In this document: one piece after another, positions 1 to 11,379 of the stretch
Position numbering within the stretch: the first letter of the stretch is position 1
How the letters are laid out: each line of letters begins with the position of its first letter
Assembly (NCBI RefSeq): GCF_030272615.1
Contig: NC_081415.1
Span: 109,140,406-109,204,405 of the forward strand
Direction of reading: 5' to 3'
Origin: Cryptomeria japonica
Lineage: Eukaryota; Streptophyta; Pinopsida; Cupressales; Cupressaceae
DNA length: 64,000 bases
Translations under genes and position numbers: made by a program
Notes under the pieces: generated by a model
The model's database searches: none
What the model was told of the DNA's origin: nothing
The model's input: only the letters and a program-made list of their open reading frames with translations

Positions 1-37
1 ATAGGAAAGCCACCTAATTAGGATTAATACACCAACA
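1..37 (-). repeat. Partial 3' LTR of element J
   Basis: About 33 of 36 bases match the outer end of the LTR at 9168-9361 by eye (shared core ggattaatacaccaa). On the minus strand this is the start of the LTR, reading TGTTGGTGTATTAATCC. The rest lies outside the window. Confidence 0.6.
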
Positions 38-49
38 CCCCCCCTAAGC
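38..49 (-). other. Polypurine tract of element J
   Basis: Seven C in a row followed by taag; on the minus strand this is a purine run ending directly at the TG of the LTR, the usual place for the plus-strand primer of reverse transcription. Confidence 0.5.
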
Positions 50-2348
50 CTAGCTTAGATGAGGGTAAAAGAGTGGGTCTTGGCATCAAAACCCAATAAG
101 TTACCCACGTACAATGCACTCATAAAGAGGAGAATACCATGTGGGAAAAAATTGCCCCCGAAATGATGGAAACGATGAGAAGTACAAAACCCCATCCAAG
201 GAAAAAATAGTTCACAAAGAGAGAAGAAGGAGAGAGATCATGCAACTTCCCTCAATAAAGAATCTATTGCAGTGATAGTAGGTGTTCGACAATGAATATT
301 GAAGACGATCCAAGTCCACCAAAAAACATTCCACCCCTTAAGAATAAATAGAACCATAAAAGTTTGTAAGTTATCTTCCCATTCCTAAAAGGAATATAAG
401 AGAAGAAAACTCAAGATGTATGATGCCTTTGAACTCTGTTCAGGTGTTCAAGGCCACAATGATGAAGGTGACAATGCAAAATTTGATGAAGGCCAATATA
501 GATCATAGTCCAAAAAAAAAAGACAACCCCACCAAATCTTGCTCAAATGTTCCTAAGAAAATGTCAAAGTGTGACCAATATTGATAAGGTGAATCACACA
601 TCATAGAGGATTTAGGTATAGTGAGGTCATTGATGTATGGTGAAAGTTGAACTAATGAAGAAATGGAATTTCTATGATAGAAGAAAATATAGGCAAAGAT
701 ATAACATGAGGGTTTGAAGTTGCACATGTAACATTGGAAGAAGATGATGCAACTCCATACCTAGAAGCTATCAAGAAAGAGGATATGGATATTCTTAATG
801 GTGTCCTCCAAGCCTGCAATGTTGGACTCTACAAACAAGGATGAAATGTATAGTAGAAATGTGTCCCAATGAGCTATTCCTAGAACACAATGAAAATCCT
901 AGTCCACTAAACCACTAGAAGTTGTCAAAGAAGCATAACTAAAATTGGAAGTAGAAATAGTAGATGAAGTGTCCTCAACTTGGAAACACCAATAGGTGAA
1001 GAAACATGTAAGGCAACTAATTACACTTTGAGGATGTGTCTGCACAAGTTGGAGTAGTAGGTAACTTAGTGAAGGAAACATCACGATTAGATGAAGATTC
1101 AATATCTCCAAACAACTGCTAGATAATGACCCAAGCAGTGAATCTGTGTGATCTATATGATGAATATATCTCTCATAAACTATAATGCCTATTAGTCCAT
1201 AAATCTTATCATTTATGTTAAACCACTTGTTCTTCTGATATTTGTCATGTGGCTTAGAAACAAGTCCAAGGAGATAAGGAAATAGACCACACGTATTACA
1301 ATGATTTAGTATCACTTGCTTCCAAGATAAATAGTTCTCTAGAAACCTAAAAATAGAAAGATGAAATTATGGTTTTGACACGGTGCACCCCCAAAAGAAA
1401 AAAAATATCTTAGTTCATGATGACATGCATGATCCCCATGATATCTCAATTAGTCTCAAACTCCAAAAGATAAAACACATGTTACACCCCTCCTTGATTC
1501 AGTTTTAGAGACCCCTCTTACAATAGCCACTTTATAAGTGCAATGCATAAACAATTCCAAATGGAGTGAAAAAAGACACTTTCTACTAAGAGTGTGAAAT
1601 TGACTCCATCAGATTGGGAACAAAAAAATAGGCACTTTTACAAAAATTGACACTCAATTTCAAGCTATCGAGCAAAAGTTATGCCAATTACAATTTGTTT
1701 GCCGATATGCGTAATATAGCTACAATTTTTACATACCTTTACAAAAAGTTTACAAATTTCCACAAAGTGATTTTGCAAATATGAGGGATTAATGACAAGA
1801 AAATGAATTTTACTAGTATAGGAAATTTCCAAATTTTACAATGACCTTTGATGCATTTAACTTGACGTTCTTCACTCCTTTGAATGCTCTTCACAAAACA
1901 AAGCCATTTCCAACAAACTTCACAAATTTTGCCCATTCCAAGGGCAGGTCATATGCAGCCGCCCATACCAACTCGAACCAAGCTGGATCTTGTAGGTTTG
2001 ATGCTGCAGTGGAAATCATGTGAAAATTTCCACTGGAATGGAATGCCAAACTATTAACTTCAAAATGCAAAAAATCTGCTTTTTTCGGATATCAAAATAT
2101 AGGCTTCAGGCGCCAAAAGAGGTTTCAACACTAAATTTTCCGATTTCAAGGTTGACTTTAGCGCCAAATTCATAGTAAAATAAATCAGTGCCCATTCAAA
2201 CCCCAAATTGAGCCAAAAGGAGTCTTTGGAATTAAAGATTGAGTTGATTCGCCTCCAAATCGAGCCAAAGTCGATTTAGGCAAATCAATGGACAAAGATC
2301 TGAATTGGAAGACAAAGAATCTTTATGTTGAATGTCAAAGAAGGTCAG
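50..2348. other. Non-coding interior of element J, 3' side
   Basis: AT-rich DNA without an ORF I can support. The longest open frame (899-1315, minus, 138 codons) has no recognisable motif. Some plus-strand stretches (about 740-840) read acidic and protein-like for a few dozen codons but are broken by stops; they may be relics of an unknown gene. Confidence 0.4.
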
Positions 2349-2595
2349 TCTTAAACATCACACACTAAGCTTTGACCGTTTAGGTGGCTGGTGTGGGTCC
2401 GCTTAGTCCGTTCTGTTCTTTTACACATTTTCGTTCTGGTAAACAAACACTCTTGTTACAGCCAGTAGGGGAATGTCAAATCAGTTATGCGCACAAAGGT
2501 CAAAAAGTGCACATTTCAAAGTGTCGCCTGATACCTAACTAAAGATGTTCTAGTAACCGTCAACTCAAAATCACTAGTACTTGTTGACAAATGTC

Positions 2596-2672
2596 CCAAT
2601 AGTGGTGCACAAATGATCCAATAGTGGTACACAAATGGGACAAATGTTCCAATAGTTGTGCACAAATGGGCC
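2596..2672 (+). repeat. Short tandem repeat, three units of about 22-31 bp
   Basis: Three copies of a unit resembling ccaatagtggtgcacaaatg start at 2596, 2618 and 2649. They lie in the block that is absent from the right arm, so they arose or were inserted after the arms separated. Confidence 0.65.
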
Positions 2673-2743
2673 AATTAATTACAAAAATGATCGGCTATTG
2701 GTACAAAACATACTCTTCCCCTAATCAGCGGTCAGCAGTTCCC

Positions 2744-2823
2744 GCACGTGACAAAACCAAACAAAAATTCAAACGTTGTTCCAGCGCGTGTCAAAACCAA
2801 ACAAAAATTCAAACGTTGTTCCC
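2744..2823 (+). repeat. 40-bp tandem duplication
   Basis: Two nearly identical 40-bp units (gcacgtgacaaaaccaaac and what follows) sit head to tail at 2744 and 2784. The right arm of the inverted repeat has only one equivalent unit, so this is a local duplication in the left arm. Confidence 0.75.
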
Positions 2824-2982
2824 CCGCTGCTCCAGAAGTTTAGTGGGTGCCATAAAGCGTCCTCAAGAGGCAGTCGAACTGTTTCACAGGTGTCCAAGCC
2901 GATCAGTCTACATTTGCCGGTGCAAAAATGGGAGCGTTGCATCAGAGTTTAGGTAATCATAAAAGCATAAACGATAGGGGGA

Positions 2983-4194
2983 AATAGTCTGGTAGACATG
3001 CATTCAAAATGGGGCAAAATAGGCAAGGCGCATGAGGTATTTCACCGAATGGCTCAAAGAAATGTGGTTTCATCGAAGCCTTGAAGCAGTGTATGGGTAT
3101 CCATCAAAGCATTAACCATAGAGGAATTTTGTCAGATGTAGTTGCTATGCAACAAATGAAAGAATACATAAGGCACGTGAATTATTCGATGAAATGCCTG
3201 AGAGAAATGTGGCCTTGTGGAATGCATTAATTTTAGGATATCTGGGATAGGCACAAAATGAATTTTGCAAGATTGCCTTCAAATTTTAGATTTATTGAAG
3301 CATTCTTATTAAAAAGAAAGCATTAGAGTTGGATGGTTTTTCAGTAATATTGAAAATGTTTAAGAGTATTTTAAAGTGGGTGGTCTCATGATCTTGTAAG
3401 GTAGTTAAAGTTTAAAAGTTTAACCTTCAAAATTTATAGATGTTTAGGGTTTTATGAATTTATTTTTATTTTTTATAACAAAATATAATAATATAAAATG
3501 AAAACAAAGTTAATTTGAGAGAATTTAAAAACTTCAAATGATTAATAAGTGACAAAAAATTTCAAGGTTGAGCTTCTTATTTATTAAAAAAATATTTTAA
3601 TTACTCTACCATTTTTTGGTCTAATAGAACTCCCTTTTCCTTAAGAAATAATTCTTGAAACTTTTCCATGGGACCTCAATCTTAGAAGTATTTAAAGTGA
3701 CATAACTTTTGATTTGGATCCTAAAAATGATTACTTTCTCAGCCATCTATACAAACGTGCACAAATGGTGCAAAGTTCAAATGATAGGGAAATTAATGAG
3801 TGATGGAAGAATTAAAAGATCCATAGATGTAGTTGGATTGAGGGCCATAAAATGGTAGATTCATTTTGTGTAGGAGACAAATCATATCCAGAAAAATGAG
3901 ATTCATGCAAATTTGAAGAAGTTGGCATGGGAGATGAAAGTAGGAGGGCATTTTCCAAATTCATGACATTTACTTAATGATGTGGAAAAAAATGAAAAAA
4001 AAATATTTATTTACCATGATAGTGAAAAGGGCAATTTCTTTATTGGAGTTGTGAAGAACCTTCAAGTATGTGTTGATTACCACACTACAATGAAATCAAT
4101 CTCTACAATTTTTACAAGAAAAATTGTTGTAAGACATGTGAATTGTTTCCATGATTTAAACATGGAGGAATTTTTTTATGGAGATTATTGCTAA
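2983..4194 (+). pseudogene. PPR-DYW protein pseudogene, centre deleted
   Basis: PPR-DYW proteins bind organellar RNA and edit C to U in plastids and mitochondria. Here 2983-3075 encodes one repeat (NSLVDMHSKWGKIGKAHEVF then RMAQRNVVS) and 3172-3242 another (ARELFDEMPERNVALWNALI), in shifted frames. From about 3799 the E/E+ region is readable (IHANLKKLAWEMKVGGHFP, LLNDVEKNEKK). An open stretch from 3982 ends in the DYW domain: VVKNLQVCVDYHTTMK, IVVRHVNCFHDLN and a final GDYC in place of GDYW. The catalytic H-x-E block is shortened to HDSEKGNFFIG, the CxxCH zinc motif reads C-V-D-Y-H, and the stretch between about 3280 and 3740 lacks the many repeats a real gene has. Several stops and frameshifts make it dead. 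It lies antisense to element J. Confidence 0.85.
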
Positions 4195-7100
4195 TAGTAA
4201 ATGAAGTGATATGGAAAATAAGATTGCACTATAATAATGTGCACCATGTTATACCTAAACTAATATTGAAGGAGTAAAGTTTAGTTTTAATTTTTCAGAA
4301 ATTTCTTTTTCTTTTATTTTTTCTTTTGAGAATTTGGCACTATGGACTATGACATTGGCTTCGTAAAATTATAACATCCATAGGGTATAATATAGATCAC
4401 TATTATATACTATTGTGGTGTCTATTAAAGATTGATTTTATGATAACATGATATTTAATTGAATAACATATTCATAAGATTGAAAAATATATATCATATG
4501 AAAAGTTGGAGGATGAACAATGTAGTTGAATGACATACATTAAGTACTCATCTTCATCCACTACTGCTTCTAATAAAACTAGTGTTGCTACATCCATGGC
4601 TTCTAATGATTAGTGCAACCATATTTTCATTATCTTCCAATTTTGTAGCTACTTGGGATGATTACTTCATATACATTGTAGGTTCATTTTGTCAGTCCTT
4701 ATCTTGTAGACTTTGAGGACACTATTTATGATATTCATCTTGTAGATTGATGTTAGCTCCTATGAAATCGCTTCATCTACTTCAAATATTGTATAGAGAC
4801 CTTTGAGTAGCATTTGGAGGAGGTGTCTTTGTCTTTGTATAATGTTCTACATTAGATTTTGGATTGCATCTTCATAAATGTAGCCTTGAACACCAATGAT
4901 AATCTTATGTAATCCTATGTCTCACTCTAGTCTATGTAACCAAGGAGTTCTCTTTGTATTCTTCATTAATTCTCACAGTATACTTGCATCCTTTGATAGA
5001 ATAGCATTATTTTGTCATATTTGATATGTCTTGTGCTTTTATTGAAGCTCCTAGATCCTAGGTGGCTACATCTTTAGCCAAATATTTTGTTCTCTAAAAC
5101 ATTCTATACCAACTCTTACATAAAACAATCACGATTATGATAATCTTAATAATATTGTGATTGTTGTTGTCAAAACCTAGGAATATGTATTTTCTTATGA
5201 ATTGTTTGTAAATATATTTGTACGTGCTTGTCTATAAGTAATACAATTTATATAGTTTTTTATTTAGTATAAAATGTGTATAATTTTTTTCTATGATACT
5301 TTCAATTGTTGATAGATGGGACACTTCTAAAAGTTTGAGTAGTACAATAATTTGATAGAGGAAATTCTATTCTCATCAAGTACTAACTAACTCATCAAAT
5401 ATTTCATGTACATGAAATCAATAAATCTATGCTATCAATATAAAAGGTTATATAAACCTCATCTATCATATGCCTTAAAATCATAACCATTATAAATAGT
5501 GACCATTGCACTTGCTCTTTGTTGGTGCACATTAAAAAAAGGCCTTAGGCAATTAATACACATTTTATATAATAGAAGATACGCTTGGAAAGGGTTCTTC
5601 CTTCTTTCATTATCATAATGTCCTCAACACATTTAATGACCTTGTCTAAATAGGACAATCATCACTTTAACAAATATTAAGACATTAGAGAAACATATAA
5701 AATTTATTAATAAATTTAATCAAACCAACTATCATCATAGATTAAGATCATACTGAATATATTGATGTAGACTTGGGAAAAATAACTATATTGAGTTTGT
5801 TTTGTGTAGATGTAACCAAAATTCATGGTTTCAAGAAGAGTTTAAGCATTCTTGGTGAGACATGAAAAATATTAAGAGTCAACTAGAATAACAACTCACA
5901 TTTCTTATTTGTGAATATCAACATAATTCACTAGGTTTTAAGGAAAGTACTATGAATGATCAGTGCACCATTAGAATGAATAGCACACATGTATGACTAT
6001 AATTGCAATAATATCTAAAAATAGAAAATGAGTTAAGTGTAAATTAACAATTTTAATTTATGCCAAAAGGAAATGTTTGTTATAAAGTGTTGCACGATGG
6101 GGATATTTATTCAAATATTAGTCTACCCATTGTATTTCTCATTTAGTTGTATACCCACTTTGATGAGAATGTCTTAATGACATGCAACATGCTCTTATTT
6201 TAAGCTTAGTTCATGGCTAGATTCCTATTAACACCCATTTCACTCATGTTTGCATCATTTTCTATGCATTCATTATCTAGTCATCATTGTTGCCCCTTTA
6301 TTCATACTTACTTCCATATATATTCTCCCCCTACCTCAAAATTATCATTTTACCCCAATGTTCATTTTTTAGTGGAAAACAAGGAGAATTTTGTATTACA
6401 TATCTGTTCATAGAATGTGTCCTATTGACACAAGCATTACACCTCTTAACATTGCAAGTTCTAGCAAATTAGTTTATCATATTTTATTATCATAATTACA
6501 TATAGTATCATCTAAGTAAAGGTTTAAGATACAATGATTAGCATTCAAATGGACAATCTAGATCAGTAAATGTTTTATTTTTACTCAAGTATATCATTTA
6601 TGTGACATCCAATGAAAAATCGTATGATATAAATTCGAAATCTATGTAAGATAATAAAGCTAGATATTAAAAACCTTAATTGCCACATATATGTGAATGA
6701 TTCTATTAAATGAGACAATACTTTATTTCCTTCAAAATCAAATTTTCCAAACACTTTATTGCTAGTTTTTTATCCATTATATGTTTTGAATCTACAATAT
6801 TTTTATAAAAAAAGTAACAAATAAAATAAAATTGTTTAGATTATTGACGTGATATTGCAGAAATTCAAATATCATATTATAAATCCATTTATAAGAAAAA
6901 AGATGTGTTCAAATTTCTCTAATTCACTATTTAAGTTAAATGCTCTATACCTAATGGACTTAAAAGCTAAGTAAATGGTTTAGCAATGCTGCAAGAGTCA
7001 CTAGAAGAGTGTATGAAAGATGGATGTAAGCTTTTTCCCATTATAAGTGTCTGCATTTGCAGGTCTACATAAAATATTTTAAGAAACAAAAAGCAGACCT

Positions 7101-7476
7101 GTTCATACACCAAATTCCTCGTTTGATTACGTTTGACTAAAACCACACGAGTTTTTCAAAATCCATGAAAGCACCCATATGATTAATTGATGAGTGTGCA
7201 ATATACTATACAGACCAGATTTTTGCCAAGTAATGGATGCATACCCCTTTATAAATATATAAGACTTCAAAAAAAGAAACAGAAAAATACTTGTATATAG
7301 GCACAATCAGTACATATAGAGCTCATTTTTAAAATAAAAGATCAAAGATAAAAGCAGAGAAGCTATATAGGCGGTCATGAACTGAAAATAAAGTTTTGTG
7401 TGTTTAAATAAACCTACATTTGCTCATCCTTCACATTGTTTGTGAGGAGCTTTTATAGCAATGACCTTGTCATTTC
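4195..7476. other. Spacer between inverted PPR copies, non-coding
   Basis: About 3.3 kb of very AT-rich DNA. Its first bases would be the 3' untranslated region of the PPR pseudogene. Open frames such as 6213-6413 and 6287-6472 overlap in two phases, lack motifs and look like chance. I see no gene, LTR boundary or terminal repeat in it. Confidence 0.5.
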
Positions 7477-7945
7477 ATGAAACCGCATTTCTTTGAGCCA
7501 TTCGGTCAAACACCTCACGCGCCTTGTCTATACTTCCCCATTTTGAATGCATGTCTACCAGACCAATTTCAACTACATTGGATGAAAGTGGCCTGTTGTT
7601 CATGCTTTTACGGACACCTAAATCCTGTTCCAATGCCCCAATTTTTGCACAGGTTGCGATTACGCTGGTAAAAATGTGAACTGATCGGCTTGGAGACTAG
7701 TGAAACAGTCCGATTGCCTCACAAAGACACTTTATGGCTCCCACCAAACTACTGGAGCAGCGCGGGAATGACATTTGAATTTGAGTTCGGATTTGTCACG
7801 CGCGGGAACTGCTGACCGCTGATCGCTGATCGCTGACTGTAACAAGAGTGTTTAGTGGAACGGAAACGGGTAAGAAAACAGAACGGATTAAGCGGGCCCA
7901 CACCATCCACCTAAACGGTCAAAGCTCAGTGTGTGATGTTTAAGC
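7477..7945 (-). pseudogene. Inverted PPR gene 5' fragment (right arm of inverted repeat)
   Basis: Read on the minus strand this copy holds the same upstream region as the left arm and then encodes LVDMHSKWGSIDKAREVF and RMAQRNAVS, a canonical PPR repeat. It then meets a stop (TGA where Trp would be expected) and loses similarity. No E or DYW part follows, so only the 5' end is present. It keeps a simpler promoter-side sequence than the left arm and lacks the 260-bp block found there. The two copies face each other, tails inward. Confidence 0.8.
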
Positions 7946-9155
7946 CAGCCCGCCAAAGAATTGTAGCAGATAGCACAAAATTGTAGGTCGACTCAAATGA
8001 TGTCTCCAGACAAGGTCAATGATGCAAATAAAAGGAAGATATCTGATAATGAATTTCTGCCCAAAGTAAAGTAGATTTTTGGCTGCACCAATACACAAGA
8101 CAAGTAGTGGTCCAAGAGCCAAATTAACGCCTCAAACAAGTTGATTGCCACAGCACAGAACTATGAAACGCCAGAGGCAGATTCAAATGCACATTCGTGT
8201 CTCCAAAAAGCTAAAGGATGTAGTTCAATATCATCATGCCTCCATAAATGAGCACCAGTCATGATTCAATACACAAAAAGTGCCAAAACAGGGTTGATAT
8301 GACTAGTTGAATGACAAAATCAATCTAAAGCTACTATATGCCTTGGTCGATCTGGAACTTCTTGCGCTAGAATGCAATTCCCGTAGGTTCAGAATGCAAT
8401 TCCCGTAGGTTCAAAATCTGGTTCAATGTAAAAAGGAACAGGCCACCTGTTACCTGCAAAAAGGAAAGCCAAGGAGTGAATTACTGCAAGATAAGGCAAA
8501 ATGATGACAAGGAGGATAAAGTGCCCCAAATCGAACCGAAATATTGAGGTAATCAACTCAGATTTGTGCTAAAAAGCAGATAAAATTGCAGATCAATGCA
8601 AATATATACAAATATTCACTCCAATTTGCAAGTATTTTGCTGAACAAAACAAATTATGACTTCCACAACTATATTTACACAAATATTTGCAGATTCAAGG
8701 TGTAAATGATGAATTATTTGCAGACTGAACCAAATTTGTGAAAAAAAAACTGAGTTTTTACAAACAATTTTTGAATTTCCTTAAAGTTGACAAGAATAAA
8801 AGTTGACAAGAATTTGGAGATTTGAATGCAAATCAATGCCAAAAAAACAGAGAAAATAATTTCGACAAGCTATTTTGCACAGATAAAGTAAATTTTGCAA
8901 ATTTTTAGGCAAATTTTTAAAATATTTCATAAATCAGCAAATCTTTCACAAATATTTGCTAAAATGAAAGAGAATTTGCAAAATTTGAATAATTTTTACT
9001 ACAAATTGAATGAATTTTGATAAATAGATACAATCCTTCAGCTGAATTTGCACAATTAGACCAAATTTGCATGAAATTCTAATTTGCAGCCACCTCATTT
9101 ATCTTCATGAAGAAATTGCTTGCGAATCAGTTGCATCTTCATTTGCACTATTCAA
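7946..9155 (-). other. Leader-side interior of element J, non-coding
   Basis: This lies between the PPR fragment and the primer site, where a gag leader is expected. It is AT-rich, with many scattered copies of short words such as tttgcaaa and aaatttgca, and shows no Gag motif on either strand. Confidence 0.45.
8370..8413 (+). repeat. 22-bp tandem duplication
   Basis: Two perfect head-to-tail copies of gaatgcaattcccgtaggttca start at 8370 and 8392. Confidence 0.85.
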
Positions 9156-9167
9156 GCTTTGATACCA
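9156..9167 (-). other. Primer binding site of element J
   Basis: On the minus strand this reads TGGTATCAAAGC, one base off the copia-type site complementary to the 3' end of initiator tRNA-Met, and directly abuts the LTR end. This points to a copia-related family. Confidence 0.65.
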
Positions 9168-9361
9168 TGTGAGATTTAATCAAGAACACTAGGCAGGTGG
9201 AAATAACAAATGAGAGACATGCAAATCAAAATAGAAGATGAAGTATTGAGAGAGATGAGTAAAGTGTATAGGAAGGGGTACATATATATGAAAGATGTTC
9301 TATATACCAACCTACCTATCATGCCACATAGGCAAGCCACCTAAGCAGGATTAATACACCA
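9168..9361 (-). repeat. 5' LTR of element J (194 bp)
   Basis: The plus-strand sequence begins TGTGAGATTT and ends TACACCA, giving TG...CA termini on the minus strand. A TATA-like stretch (catatatatg, 9284-9293) sits inside. The LTR is short for a 9-kb element. It abuts the Gag remnant of gypsy element H, suggesting J inserted into H. Confidence 0.6.
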
Positions 9362-10004
9362 ATAAAAAGGACCTCCTAGTGAATGTTTCAATTATGGAGA
9401 CCATTACATGAATCAATGCCTAAAAGATGTTAAGAGAACCATTATTGAAACCATTCTATTCATCTCAACGAATAACATTTCAACAAAGAATCCAAGAAGT
9501 TGTTGATAACCATCAAACAAAATATCTGATTGCACCAATTGTGATTAAAAGTACTTTATTTGGAGTTCCTATTTCAATTTTAATAAATGTTGGTGCTTTT
9601 ATAGCAACTAAATTATTGAAGAAATTTCTTATATGATTTGGTTATATGGCTAAACATTTGCCAATTGAATATACAAACTAGTAAGGAGCTCAAGTAGAGA
9701 AATTTCTTTTAGATGTTGAAGTAAGATTTCCCATATTTGCAACAAAAGTAAACCTTTATGTAGCTCCTTTAAGATCCTATGATGTCATTCTATAAATGAA
9801 TTGGCTATGGAAACATAGAAAAAAAAAGTAGATTATTTTGATAAAATAGTCAGATGATTGTGGAAATCCACCTCAATCAAAGGGATTCAACTTAGAATTA
9901 AGAATAGGTGGATCTTCAAAATGCAACTAAAGAGATCCAAAAGAAAAGGATGCCAAATATTTGCAGTCAAAATGGATCAAATAAAAGACTTTAAAGAGAT
10001 ATCT
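9362..10004 (+). pseudogene. Element H: gypsy Gag zinc knuckle and protease remnant
   Basis: The first codons (one frame) read PPSECFNYGDHYMNQC, a Ty3/gypsy Gag zinc knuckle with the second Cys replaced by Tyr. The open stretch 9427-9636 gives LFGVPISILINVGAF, matching the retropepsin start where LIDSGA is expected, so the catalytic Asp is Asn. Further on come DVIL-MNWLWKHR and fragments of the protease-to-reverse-transcriptase linker (KRSKRKGCQIFAVKMDQ). The piece ends abruptly at an LTR relic. It is the expected upstream part of the reverse transcriptase remnant at 39362, in the same orientation, though roughly 0.5-0.9 kb of reverse transcriptase start is missing between them. Confidence 0.75.
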
Positions 10005-10399
10005 TGCTAGGAAAACAGTGTCTCAACCTTGCATTTACATAACCTGGTTACTATTTATAATAAGTTTACATTTGAGTACAAATTGATGTGAAATTTTCTC
10101 AAAAGCTACAGATTGGATAAATAAGCATGCCAACATATTTTCATTGCATGATCATGTTTGGATTTAAATATATTAAAGTTCTCATTTTTAAAAGTTTCAA
10201 AGTCAATTTTGAAGGTCTTAGAAGCATTTTTTGGGCCATAAAGTGGTCACAAATAGTGTAACTAGTTATATATTGATAGAAAAATTCACCAACTTACTGG
10301 TGCTTCAAATGTTGTCAATTAAAATCCAGATCAAAATTTATGGCCTCTAAAAGTTGGGTCTCCTGAAATGGGAAATATAAAAACATGTTGGATACATAA
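10005..10399 (+). repeat. Truncated LTR relic related to element I
   Basis: Starts tgctaggaaaacagtgtctcaacc and stays alignable by eye to the first 400 or so bases of the LTR at 58819 (shared words gtgtctcaaccttgcattta, gttactattta, ttggatacataa). The remaining half of the LTR is missing where element G begins. It is much more diverged than the two LTRs of element I are from each other, so it is an older copy. Confidence 0.7.
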
Positions 10400-11379
10400 T
10401 GTTGATTATACCAACACACAAGACAACTGAGGGGGGGGGGTGTGAATAAGTTGTATAAAATATTAAGTATATTTCCCAAATCATATTAACATCAATGTAA
10501 ATTTAAAACATAATTCATAAAAATATATGAACATGAAATATCAGAACAAACCATACATAATGAGACACCAAATTTTATGTGGAAAACCCTGTGAGGGGAA
10601 AAACCACAGAGAAGCTATTCTCAAGATATGAACACCTGTTAGGGTTACATCAGTTAAGGTGATTTTTACAAAAAAAATGCTCACTTTCAGGGATCACTGC
10701 AAAAGGGCTCACTGCCTGAAAGAAAGAAAGAAGAGGTTCACTGTCAGAGGGCTCACTACCATAATGAAAAAGAATAAAAGAGAAATAATCCACCATAGAT
10801 GCACTTCTACAATTTCAAGACCTATAGATACCTTTAGCTCACTTCTTCTGGTAGCTAACACATGAAAGCTCACACAACTCAACAATTTTCACAACTTAAC
10901 ATCAACTGTCAAACTGTCAAGAAGATAGATCCTCTTTCATACACCTTCATCTCATTTCACTTTCTTTCACCCACACACACACTTTTACAATACCCAAGCA
11001 TCACTATATATATCATCTTCACATATGCAAAATCTCCCAAGGCTGGCTAAGCAACTAACCAAACACAATTCAAATTAGGTTGACACTAAACATTCCTATG
11101 GTGGAGAAGAATGTAGAGTGGACCACAACACATCTTAATTAGGACCAAAATGATCATTAAACATGTGATACAAAAGCCCATAATCATTGGAGCGACAAAG
11201 TAAAGTGTAAACACCTGAGGTCAACCAAACCTAGAGTAAACACATTCAAACTTGAAAATCATGCTTTTGAAGCCCAAGAACATGTGCCAACTGAATAGAA
11301 TGAAGCTAAGGACATTAATAACATAATTCCAAAAACACAATGCTAGAAACCATAATGCAGAGAAATGCAGAGCATGCAT
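10400..11379 (-). repeat. Element G: 3' LTR, outer part
   Basis: On the minus strand this piece ends ...TATAATCAACA and carries the C-run/CTCAG block that ends many LTRs in this window (tcacacccccccccctcag) and a gtttttcccctcacagggt stretch typical of copia LTRs. It begins at TG (10400). It is broken at 11379 by element C and continues at 26981. Open frames at 10659-11050 have no motif. Confidence 0.55.

Larger units (their letters stand above)
2349..3074 (+). repeat. Left arm of a large inverted repeat (PPR gene 5' region)
   Basis: This stretch matches the reverse complement of 7477-7945 over its whole length, apart from an extra block of about 260 bases (roughly 2466-2727) present only here. 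Shared landmarks are ttaaacatcacacact at the outer end, gcggtcagcagttcccgc in the middle, and the codons for LVDMHSKWG and RMAQRN near the inner end. Arms are separated by about 4.4 kb. The arms contain the upstream region and first recognisable repeat of a PPR gene. Confidence 0.8.
1..9361 (-). mobile_element. Element J: pol-less LTR retrotransposon, truncated at window start
   Basis: Read on the minus strand, the right end has a short LTR (9168-9361) followed inward by a primer site matching initiator tRNA-Met (9156-9167). The left end has a C-run (polypurine tract on the minus strand) followed by 37 bases that match the outer end of that LTR. These are the expected ends of one element with about 9.1 kb of internal DNA. 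I recognise no gag, protease, integrase or reverse transcriptase inside; what can be recognised is PPR gene remains. It may be a large non-autonomous element (LARD-like) that took up host gene fragments. Alternatively the two ends belong to different copies and host DNA lies between. The left target duplication is outside the window, so this cannot be settled here. Confidence 0.5.

Noticed and set aside
899-1315. 138-codon open frame on the minus strand
   Set aside because: No recognisable domain, and it lies in decayed element interior; chance is the simpler reading.
2624-2956. 110-codon open frame with Cys-rich look
   Set aside because: Made of a minisatellite and a tandem duplication in the untranslated side of a PPR pseudogene; frame differs from the PPR frame.
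6213-6472. Two overlapping small plus-strand frames with hydrophobic starts
   Set aside because: Different phases over the same bases, no homology recognised; chance in AT-rich DNA.
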